Assembly: GCA_030040055.1 (NCBI GenBank)
Contig: JASHUK010000023.1
Span: 1-6,488, forward strand
Direction: 5' to 3'
Source: Nitrososphaerales archaeon
GTDB lineage: Archaea > Thermoproteota > Nitrososphaeria > Nitrososphaerales > Gagatemarchaeaceae
DNA: 6,488 nt
The first letter of the stretch is position 1. Every line of letters starts with the position of its first letter. The translations under genes and the position numbers were made by a program. Positions 1 to 4,894 of the stretch are shown one piece after another. Under the pieces are notes generated by a model, which ran no database searches, had not been told where the DNA came from, and saw only the letters and a program-made list of their open reading frames with translations.

Positions 1-978
1 CGGCGTCTCGCTCCTGCCTATGTCGAACCCTTCGTCCTTCATGGCCTTCTTGAACTGCCTGGTGTTGTCCCACAGCCTTTGGACGTGCTCCGGCTCGCTC
101 TCGAGGACGTCGACGGCCGCGGTGCAGGCGGCGACGACGGCAGGCGGGTGTGACCCGCTGAGCAGCCATGTCCGGGACTTGTTGTAGGCGAAGTTGACCA
201 GGTCCCTGGACCCCGACACGTGGCCCCCGACCACCCCGAAGGCCTTCGAGAACGTCCCCATCTCGACGTGGACCATGTCGCGGCCGAGCCCGAAGTGCGA
301 GACTATCCCCCGCCCACCTGGTCCGAGGACCCCCTCACCGTGGGCGTCGTCCACGTAGACCATCGCCCCGTGCTCCTTGCACAGGGCCGCGATCTTGTCC
401 AGGGGCGCGATGTCTCCGTCCATCGAGAAGACCCCGTCGGTTATCACCAGTATCCTCCTGTACGCGGGGGACGCCTTCTCCGCCTCGTCCAGCACGCGCG
501 CCAGGTCCTGCGCGTCTGCGTGCTTGTAGACCCCCCTCTCCGCGTGCGAGAGCCGGACACCGTCTATGATGCTCCCGTGGTTGAGCTCGTCGCTGATTAT
601 CAGGTCCCCCTTCCCTGCCAGCTGCGGGATGAGCCCGGAGTTCGCGGCGAACCCCGTCTGGTAGACCAGCGACCCCTCCGCCCCCTTGAACGCGGCCAGC
701 CGCCGCTCGAGCTCCATGTGGAGGCTCATGTTGCCAGCTATGGGCCTCACGGACCCTGAGCCCGCCCCGTAGGTCTCGACCGCCTTGATCGCCGCCGCCT
801 TCAGCCTGGGATGGTTGCTCAGGCCCAGGTAGTTGTTGGAGCAGAACATCAGCACCTTCTTGCCGTCGACGACGCACCAGGGGGTGCTCGGACCTCCGAG
901 CGTCTTCAGCTTCCAGTCCAGGTCCTGCCGCACCAGGTCGTCGTATTCTTCCCTAAGGAACGCTGTCGGGTCTCTCAA
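1..978 (-). CDS. kbl: Glycine C-acetyltransferase (2-amino-3-ketobutyrate CoA ligase), 3' end outside the window
   Basis: PLP-dependent alpha-oxoamine synthase. It cleaves 2-amino-3-ketobutyrate with CoA to glycine and acetyl-CoA, the second step of threonine breakdown. My translation gives 326 residues, against about 395 for the family, and is still open at the left edge. Visible family motifs are SNNYLGLSNHP (47-57), GAGSGSVRPIAG (71-82), DELNHGSIIDG (130-140), DDAHGEGVLG (210-219) and GTFSKAFG (241-248), with K245 as the expected Schiff-base lysine. The start is TTG at 978. It is the only usual initiator between an in-frame TGA a few codons upstream and the conserved region, and gives the N-terminus MRDPTAFLREEYDDL. 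No Shine-Dalgarno sequence is obvious. The gene begins 32 bases after the threonine dehydrogenase stop and is probably co-transcribed with it. BioF and other alpha-oxoamine synthases share the fold, but the neighbour strongly favours Kbl. Confidence 0.92.
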   Translation of the reverse strand, partial: MRDPTAFLREEYDDLVRQDLDWKLKTLGGPSTPWCVVDGKKVLMFCSNNYLGLSNHPRLKAAAIKAVETYGAGSGSVRPIAGNMSLHMELERRLAAFKGAEGSLVYQTGFAANSGLIPQLAGKGDLIISDELNHGSIIDGVRLSHAERGVYKHADAQDLARVLDEAEKASPAYRRILVITDGVFSMDGDIAPLDKIAALCKEHGAMVYVDDAHGEGVLGPGGRGIVSHFGLGRDMVHVEMGTFSKAFGVVGGHVSGSRDLVNFAYNKSRTWLLSGSHPPAVVAACTAAVDVLESEPEHVQRLWDNTRQFKKAMKDEGFDIGRSETP

Positions 979-1010
979 GATGCTTCAAAACCGAGGCCCG
1001 GTGGAGGGCT

Positions 1011-1976
1011 CTAAACGTCTTTCTGTGGCTTGAGCCTGCGCCCCAGCCTGGACAGCATGTCCTCCGTCATCCGGGGGAGGCCGTACTTCGGGGACCATCC
1101 CCAGTCCTTCCTCGCCTCCGAGTCGTCGACCGACATGGGCCACGAGTCGGCTATCTTCTGCCTCCGGTCGGGCGCGTAGGAGACAGAGAACCCCTTCACG
1201 TGCTTGCCGATCTCCGCCGCCAGCTCCTCGGCCGAGAAGCTCATCGCCGACAGGTTGTATCCCCCGTGCAGCTTCACCCTGGCGACGTCGGTCTCCATGA
1301 TGGAGATTGTCGCGTCAAGGGCGTCGGGCATGTACATCATCGGGAGGGCGGTCTCCTTCCTGAGGAAGCAGGTGTAGGCCCCCTTCTCCAGTGCCGCGTA
1401 GAATATCTCCACGGCGTAGTCGGTCGTCCCGCCCCCAGGGGGCGCCTCGCTGCTGATGAGCCCCGGGTACCTGAGGCTCCTGACGTCGAGCCCGTACTTC
1501 AGGAAGTAGTAGTTGCAAAGGAGCTCCCCGGACACCTTCGAGACGCCGTAGATGGTCGTCGGTATCAGGGACGCGTTCTGAGGGGTCATCGTGCGGGGGG
1601 CGTTGGGTCCGAAGACCGCGATCGAGCTCGGCCAGAACACCCGCTTCACCCCGGACCTCCTGGCGACGTCGAGGACGCTCTTGAGCCCCTTCATGTTCAC
1701 CTCCCAGGCCAGGTCCGGCTTGTCTTCCCCGACGGCAGAAAGGAGGGCGGCAAGGTGGTATATCGTGTCGACCCCGTGGTCGCGGACTGCCTTGGAGATC
1801 GCTTCTTCGTCGACCACGTCTAGGGTCACAGTGGGGCCCGCGCGGAGGGCTTCGGCTCCGGGGGCCTTGTGCACCGCCGCCACGACCTGGGCGTTCCCGT
1901 ACCTCAACCTCAGCGCCGGGACCAGCTCGGCCCCGATCTGCCCGGCCGCCCCGGTCACCAGTATCTTGGGGGGCAC
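1011..1976 (-). CDS. tdh: L-threonine 3-dehydrogenase, short-chain (UDP-galactose epimerase-like) type
   Basis: NAD-dependent oxidation of threonine to 2-amino-3-ketobutyrate, which feeds the downstream kbl product. The 321-residue protein is an extended short-chain dehydrogenase/reductase. It has a Rossmann motif GAAGQIG (9-15), LDVVD (52-56), AALLSAVGE (76-84), a catalytic serine in PSSIAVFG (116-123) and the YxxxK pair Y143/K147 in IYGVSK. The segments SLRYPGLIS (167-175), GTTDYAVEIFYAAL (183-196) and LPMMYMPDAL (211-220) look like the bacterial and archaeal short-chain threonine dehydrogenases rather than sugar epimerases. The start is GTG at 1976. A TATA-like TTTTAA is centred about 26 bases upstream, so the mRNA is probably leaderless. 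The gene follows the stand-alone RAM protein by 38 bases. A plain sugar-nucleotide epimerase is the alternative, but the adjacent kbl makes it unlikely. Confidence 0.9.
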   Translation of the reverse strand: MPPKILVTGAAGQIGAELVPALRLRYGNAQVVAAVHKAPGAEALRAGPTVTLDVVDEEAISKAVRDHGVDTIYHLAALLSAVGEDKPDLAWEVNMKGLKSVLDVARRSGVKRVFWPSSIAVFGPNAPRTMTPQNASLIPTTIYGVSKVSGELLCNYYFLKYGLDVRSLRYPGLISSEAPPGGGTTDYAVEIFYAALEKGAYTCFLRKETALPMMYMPDALDATISIMETDVARVKLHGGYNLSAMSFSAEELAAEIGKHVKGFSVSYAPDRRQKIADSWPMSVDDSEARKDWGWSPKYGLPRMTEDMLSRLGRRLKPQKDV

Positions 1977-1998
1977 AGGCGGGGCCGCCCGAAGCGCA

Positions 1999-2006
1999 GT
2001 TAAAAC
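1999..2006 (-). promoter_or_regulatory. TATA-like box for the threonine dehydrogenase gene
   Basis: The minus strand reads GTTTTAAC in the 38-base gap between the RAM gene stop (2015) and the GTG start at 1976. Its centre lies about 26 bases before the GTG, the usual archaeal TATA-to-transcription-start distance, so transcription would begin at or near the start codon. It is one of few A/T-rich patches in a GC-rich window. Inferred from position and composition only. A GC-rich inverted repeat (GGCGG-GG-CCGCC, 1978-1989) lies between the box and the start. Confidence 0.55.
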
Positions 2007-2014
2007 GTTGGTGG

Positions 2015-2245
2015 CTACGAGACGACCTTCATCGTGATCGTCGAGACGACCCCCGGCTTCGACCTCAGGGAGTCCGCCACTATCGACTTCACTGCCTGGT
2101 CGTCGGCTCCCTCGACCATCACGAGGAGGTCGTAAAGGCCGTAGAGCTGGTACACAGACCTGACTCCTGGAGAGCCTTTGAGCCCCGCGATGGTCTGGTC
2201 CTCGGTCCCCGGGGCCAGGTTCACCAGCACTATGGCTACCTCCAT
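2015..2245 (-). CDS. Stand-alone Lrp/AsnC ligand-binding (RAM) domain protein
   Basis: A 76-residue protein that consists of one RAM domain (beta-alpha-beta-beta-alpha-beta) with no helix-turn-helix. Visible features are an N-terminal strand EVAIVLVNLAPG (2-13), a helix before GVRSVYQLYGLYDLLVMVEG (27-46), and a final strand after PGVVSTITMKVV. Proteins of this kind bind amino acids and can form oligomers or mix with full-length Lrp proteins. None of these properties can be proved from sequence. The ATG at 2245 is one of only two ATG starts in the window, and a CTTTAAT box about 29 bases upstream suggests a leaderless transcript. The gene sits between lysK and the threonine-degradation pair, so it may help sense lysine, threonine or glycine; that role is inference. 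The fold assignment is firm, the function is not. Confidence 0.85.
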   Translation of the reverse strand: MEVAIVLVNLAPGTEDQTIAGLKGSPGVRSVYQLYGLYDLLVMVEGADDQAVKSIVADSLRSKPGVVSTITMKVVS

Positions 2246-2270
2246 CGCTGACGGAGGGGGGGAGGGCGAG

Positions 2271-2277
2271 ATTAAAG
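2271..2277 (-). promoter_or_regulatory. TATA-like box for the RAM-domain gene
   Basis: The minus strand reads CTTTAAT just after the lysK stop codon (2281-2279). Its centre is about 29 bases before the ATG at 2245. No Shine-Dalgarno sequence lies in the C-rich spacer, so a promoter with a leaderless or nearly leaderless transcript fits. This would separate the RAM-tdh-kbl group from the lys genes. Position and composition are seen; promoter activity is inferred. Confidence 0.5.
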
Positions 2278-2278
2278 G

Positions 2279-3364
2279 CTATGTCGCCTTGGACAGGCCG
2301 CCCACCTGCCCGAGCGCTTCCTTCACGACCCTGATGGCCGCCCGGTAGTCCTCGACTCCGACCATCTCGCGGTCGCTGTGGCTGGTCTCGGAGGAGCCGG
2401 GCCCGTAGGTTATGCAGTCCGTCCCGGAGGACGCCCCGAGGGTGTTCATGTCCCCGGTCCCGGTCTTCTTGACCATCACCGGCTTCGTCTTCAGGGTCAG
2501 CAGTATGGCCCGCCTGAAGGCCCTCAGGACGACGGAACCCGGGTCCACTTCGTAGGGCTCGGTCACCTCGTCGAAGGTGGCGACCGACTTGACCCCGTCA
2601 CCTGCGTCGGCCACTATGGCGGCGAGCTCCTTCACGACATCGGCCCCGCTGGTCCCCGGCGGTATCCTGACGTCGAAGGTCCCCTCGCAGGTAGCCGGGA
2701 CGACGTTGTGGGCGCTCCCCGCCCTCAGGAGCGTCGGCGTCACCGACAGCGACCTGAAGTGGTCCCCTTTGACGGTCTTTTCGGCCTCGTACTCTCTGAG
2801 CCTCCCGAGGACGCGCAGGTACCCGTCGATGGCGCTCTTGTGAGCCCAGGCTCCCCCCGCGTGCCCTCCCTGGGTGGCGAGGCTCGCCTTCATCACGACG
2901 CTCCCCCTGTACCCGACCGCCACCTTGGTCGACCCCGACGGCTCGCCGAAGACCGCGTAGTCGAAGCTTCTTCCGCTCTTCGCCAGGGTCCTGATCCCCA
3001 GGCTGTCGTCCTCCTCGCGGGTGACAGCCGCGAAGGTGACCCTCACCCCGGAGGCCGCGGCTCCTGCGATCATCAGCGCGCATAGGGGGGCCTTCGCGTC
3101 CGACGCGCCCCGGCCGCGGAGCGTCCCGCCGGCTAGGCTGACTGGCAGCTCCCCCGGGACGGTGTCCATGTGGCCGCAGAGGAGCACCCTCGGCCCCGAC
3201 CCCCCTGCCTCCCCGATCACGTTCCCCGCGTCGTCTGCCGAAACCCGCCTGTAGCCGAGCTCCTGCATTGTCCCCTTGAGGTAGTCGGCGAGCCTCCCCT
3301 CCCCCCCTGGCGGCGAATAGATCTTCACGGCGCCCAACAGGACGTCTACTGGGTCTGGCTCCAC
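2279..3364 (-). CDS. lysK: [LysW]-lysine / [LysW]-ornithine hydrolase (M20 metallopeptidase)
   Basis: Releases the finished amino acid from the C-terminal glutamate of LysW, the last step of the carrier-bound lysine (and possibly arginine) pathway. The 361-residue protein has the M20 dinuclear-zinc pattern: H65 in LLCGHMDTVP, D89 in GRGASDAK, the acidic pair E117/E118 in TREEDD, E141 in FGEPS and H329 in ETSHSD. A dimerisation (lid) domain lies between, with GGHAGG at 166-171. Length and motifs match LysK rather than the longer ArgE/DapE enzymes. The start is GTG at 3364, only four bases after the lysX stop, with no clear Shine-Dalgarno. An A/T-rich box in the lysX 3' end about 30 bases upstream could give it a promoter of its own. 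ArgE or DapE is the alternative by fold, but lysW and lysX immediately upstream decide the call. Confidence 0.93.
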   Translation of the reverse strand: MEPDPVDVLLGAVKIYSPPGGEGRLADYLKGTMQELGYRRVSADDAGNVIGEAGGSGPRVLLCGHMDTVPGELPVSLAGGTLRGRGASDAKAPLCALMIAGAAASGVRVTFAAVTREEDDSLGIRTLAKSGRSFDYAVFGEPSGSTKVAVGYRGSVVMKASLATQGGHAGGAWAHKSAIDGYLRVLGRLREYEAEKTVKGDHFRSLSVTPTLLRAGSAHNVVPATCEGTFDVRIPPGTSGADVVKELAAIVADAGDGVKSVATFDEVTEPYEVDPGSVVLRAFRRAILLTLKTKPVMVKKTGTGDMNTLGASSGTDCITYGPGSSETSHSDREMVGVEDYRAAIRVVKEALGQVGGLSKAT

Positions 3365-3365
3365 G

Positions 3366-3375
3366 GCGCTAGCGC
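3366..3375. repeat. 10-bp perfect palindrome across the lysX stop, just before lysK
   Basis: GCGCTAGCGC reads the same on both strands. It contains the TAG stop of lysX and ends one base before the lysK GTG. It is short and could arise by chance in GC-rich DNA. It is noted because a similar 10-bp palindrome overlaps the stop of lysW. Confidence 0.4.
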
Positions 3376-4220
3376 TTCTCGAGCGACACTAAATATTCGA
3401 CTATCAGGCGCGGGATGTCGACGCCGGTGGCCGGGACCGTGTTCTTGAACTCGGTTGTCCCGTTGACCTCGTGCACCTGCAGCCCCTCCTCGGCCTCCAT
3501 CAGGTCGACCCCCACCACCTCGCCGCCGGTGGCCTTCGCGGCCCTGAGCGACAGCTCGTCCAGCTCGGGGGTGATCGGGCACGGCTCCGCCCTGCCTCCC
3601 CGGGCCGTGTTCGTCCTCCAGTCCGAACCCCCTGAGACGCGGTAGATCGCCGCCACCGTGGCCCCGCCGACCACGAAGGAGCGTATGTCCCTCGGGGGCC
3701 TCCTGACAAATTCCTGGCTGTAGTAGACCTGGTAGAGGGGGAACATCTGCTCGCGGTCCTCCAGCACCGCGGTTGCGGCGCGCGGGTCAGGGAGGAGGGC
3801 GGAGAGCCGCCCCCAGCTCCCGACCACGGGCTTGAGCACGACGGGATATCCCAGCGCGTCCATCGACTTCGCGGCCCCCTCCTCGGTGAAGGCGAGCCTG
3901 GTCCGCGGAGTCGGGACCCCGTTCCTGATCAGCTCCAGCGACCCGAAGAGCTTGTCCCCGCACGTCCGTGCGGCCGCGAAGGTGTTCACGACCCTGTGCC
4001 CGGCGTATTCGAGGGCCGCCGTGGAGTGGAGGTTGCGGAAGTGGCCGACGCACCGCTGCAGCACGACCCCGTCCGGGACCCCCGTCCTACCGCCGTTCAG
4101 GTCGAAGTCCAGCGCCTTCGCGTCGACCATCGTTGCGGAGACCCCAGCCTTCCCCGCGGCCGCGGCTATCGCCTTCTCCTCCCACCGTATGGTGTCGTAC
4201 AGGATGGAGAAGGAGGGCGC
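3369..4220 (-). CDS. lysX: [LysW]-alpha-aminoadipate/glutamate ligase, ATP-grasp; start codon non-canonical or mutated
   Basis: Uses ATP to join the amino group of alpha-aminoadipate (and perhaps glutamate) to the side chain of the C-terminal Glu of LysW. Counted from the GCG at 4220, the product is 283 residues, close to the about 280 of characterised LysX. Features are ILYDTIRWEEKAI (6-18), CGDK (87-90), YPVVLKPVVGSWGRL (125-139, ATP-binding K130), NTARGG (204-209), VGVDL with D239, and EVNGTTEFKN with Mg-binding E251 and N253. The N-terminal strand ILYD is conserved, so the first ATG (4130), which drops 30 residues, is unlikely to be the real start. Yet no ATG, GTG or TTG lies between the in-frame lysW stop (4226-4224) and that point. 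GGGGAG ends six bases before the GCG. One base change (GCG from GTG), a sequencing error, or rare initiation at GCG, ATC or CTG would explain this. Identity is very sure, the start is not. Confidence 0.92.
   Translation of the reverse strand, partial: APSFSILYDTIRWEEKAIAAAAGKAGVSATMVDAKALDFDLNGGRTGVPDGVVLQRCVGHFRNLHSTAALEYAGHRVVNTFAAARTCGDKLFGSLELIRNGVPTPRTRLAFTEEGAAKSMDALGYPVVLKPVVGSWGRLSALLPDPRAATAVLEDREQMFPLYQVYYSQEFVRRPPRDIRSFVVGGATVAAIYRVSGGSDWRTNTARGGRAEPCPITPELDELSLRAAKATGGEVVGVDLMEAEEGLQVHEVNGTTEFKNTVPATGVDIPRLIVEYLVSLEKR
3390..3397 (-). promoter_or_regulatory. Possible internal TATA-like box for lysK, inside the lysX 3' end
   Basis: The minus strand reads AATATTTA, centred about 30 bases before the lysK GTG (3364). 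It lies within lysX codons for EYLVS and uses TTA for leucine, unusual in this GC-rich coding. The A/T patch is seen; promoter function is inferred, and lysK may equally be read from the lysW promoter. Confidence 0.35.
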
Positions 4221-4224
4221 GCCC
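4215..4224. repeat. 10-bp perfect palindrome at the lysW/lysX junction
   Basis: GGGCGCGCCC is self-complementary. It begins with the last base of the lysW TAG and covers the positions where the lysX start codon is expected. It may be chance in GC-rich DNA. It matters because a G/C base in its core replaces the base that would make a GTG start for lysX. Confidence 0.4.
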
Positions 4225-4400
4225 TACTCCCCCCAGTCCTCTTCTTCCAGCTCGGCGGGCTTCAGCGAGAAGAGCCCTCCGTCCTCGCTGACGAGCTCGT
4301 ATGCGGTGCTGCAGTCGCGGCAGGTGACCACCTCGCCCTGTATGGCGTCGGACGGCACGGCGAGCTCGGCGTCGCACTCTAGACAGTTCAGCTTCTTCAC
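4224..4400 (-). CDS. lysW: LysW amino-group carrier protein
   Basis: Small acidic carrier that protects the amino group of alpha-aminoadipate or glutamate and presents the intermediates to LysX, LysZ, LysJ and LysK. My translation from the GTG at 4400 gives 58 residues, the usual length (about 54-58). It starts MKKLNCLECDAEL, has two zinc-binding CxxC pairs (C6/C9 and C27/C30), and ends in the hallmark EDWGE whose last Glu (E58) is the attachment site. GTG is the only usual initiator that retains the first CxxC and the only one before an upstream in-frame stop. GAGGAG abuts it. A TATA-like box lies 32-41 bases upstream, so a short leader of about 10 bases is likely. The TAG stop is followed in the same frame, with no other stop, by the lysX reading frame. 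It is easily missed by gene callers because of its length and GTG start. Confidence 0.97.
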   Translation of the reverse strand: MKKLNCLECDAELAVPSDAIQGEVVTCRDCSTAYELVSEDGGLFSLKPAELEEEDWGE

Positions 4401-4420
4401 CTCCTCACTTTGCGGAGGCC

Positions 4421-4432
4421 GAACGCGCGTTC
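4421..4432. promoter_or_regulatory. 12-bp perfect palindrome in the lysW promoter, candidate operator
   Basis: GAACGCGCGTTC is perfectly self-complementary. It directly follows the TATA-like box and lies upstream of the predicted transcription start of lysW (about 4411). A dimeric regulator bound here would overlap the site of the transcription machinery. The adjacent Lrp/AsnC gene is the obvious candidate. The palindrome is seen; operator function is inferred. Confidence 0.5.
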
Positions 4433-4441
4433 TTATTTAAC
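4432..4441 (-). promoter_or_regulatory. TATA-like box of the lysW promoter
   Basis: The minus strand reads GTTAAATAAG in the 56-base gap between the regulator stop (4459-4457) and the lysW GTG (4400). An archaeal start about 26 bases downstream would fall near 4411, leaving a 10-base leader with GAGGAG next to the GTG. This is the strongest A/T-rich block in the window. It suggests lysWXK can be transcribed separately from lysZJ and the regulator. Confidence 0.6.
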
Positions 4442-4449
4442 GATATTCG
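4441..4449 (-). repeat. 9-bp direct repeat CGAATATCG, copy next to the lysW promoter
   Basis: CGAATATCG on the minus strand abuts the lysW TATA-like box, where a BRE or regulator contact would lie. An identical copy is at 4546-4554 in the regulator gene, exactly 105 bases away. A shorter match, CGAATAT, is at 3393-3399 before lysK. Chance is possible. Confidence 0.35.
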
Positions 4450-4456
4450 TCTGACA

Positions 4457-4894
4457 TCAGCGGACGACGCGCATTACCATGGTGGTGTTCGTGTTGATTA
4501 CGCCTTCCACACGACGAATGGCCTCCACCGAGCCGTTGACTGCGCCGATATTCGCTCCCTTTACCACGACCGCTATGTCGAACTGCCCGGCCGTCTCGTA
4601 CACGGTCTCGACCCCCGGGACCTTCCTTATCCTGTCGCTCACCTGCCCCGTGGGCACGGCGGGGCTGACCGAGACGTTGGTGATGGCGCTGCTGGAGCCG
4701 GCCTCGTCGACCTCCACGGTGAACCTCCGTATCCGGCCCGACGAGATGAGGTTGGATATCCTCCTGCGGACGGCCGACTCGGACATGTTCAGCTTCTGGC
4801 CGAGCTCGGTGTTCGACGCCCTGGCGTTCTCCCTGAGCAGTGAGACGATCAGGTCGTCAGTCCTGTCGTAGCCTCTTCGCGCCCTCGTCTGCAA
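4457..4894 (-). CDS. Lrp/AsnC family transcriptional regulator, LysM-like
   Basis: A 145-residue DNA-binding regulator with a two-domain Lrp layout. The N-terminal winged helix-turn-helix covers residues 13-62 (SNTELGQKL, then recognition region MSESAVRRRISNL). The C-terminal RAM domain (about 70-143) includes PGVETVYETAGQFDIAVVVKG, where amino-acid effectors bind at the dimer interface. In Sulfolobus the Lrp-type LysM controls lysWXJK; position just before lysW makes the same role likely here, but the ligand (lysine, arginine or other) cannot be read from sequence. The start is TTG at 4894, 38 bases inside the end of lysJ in another frame, and no other usual initiator precedes the helix-turn-helix. 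The overlap suggests translational coupling and co-expression with lysZJ. The N-terminus carries a short basic extension (MQTRARRGYDR), which may be a start-site artefact. Confidence 0.92.
   Translation of the reverse strand: MQTRARRGYDRTDDLIVSLLRENARASNTELGQKLNMSESAVRRRISNLISSGRIRRFTVEVDEAGSSSAITNVSVSPAVPTGQVSDRIRKVPGVETVYETAGQFDIAVVVKGANIGAVNGSVEAIRRVEGVINTNTTMVMRVVR
4546..4554 (-). repeat. 9-bp direct repeat CGAATATCG, copy inside the regulator gene
   Basis: Identical to the copy at 4441-4449 and 105 bases upstream of it, which is about ten turns of B-DNA. Both would therefore face the same side of the helix. Here it encodes part of GANIGA in the RAM domain, so the coding constraint may explain it. 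Confidence 0.3.

Noticed and set aside
335..877. A 180-codon minus-strand frame with ATG-like start
   Set aside because: It is out of frame with the kbl product, which shows all the oxoamine synthase motifs. Its own translation is a low-complexity Arg/Gly-rich sequence.
979..1010. Promoter for kbl between tdh and kbl
   Set aside because: The only A/T-rich word (GTTTAGA, 1016-1010) overlaps the tdh stop and lies about 35 bases from the TTG, slightly too far. Co-transcription with tdh is simpler.
1978..1989. GGCGG-GG-CCGCC inverted repeat before tdh as an operator or terminator
   Set aside because: It is a five-base stem with a two-base centre in very GC-rich DNA and has no T-run, so it is too weak to call.
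4128..4130. ATG as the start of lysX
   Set aside because: It would remove 30 residues including the conserved ILYDTIRWEEKAI that forms the first strand and helix of LysX. The truncated 253-residue length is short for the family.
4224..4226. TAG between lysW and lysX as a pyrrolysine codon
   Set aside because: LysW must end in the free EDWGE glutamate, other genes here also end in TAG (lysX, lysK, RAM gene, tdh), and no pyrrolysine genes are visible.
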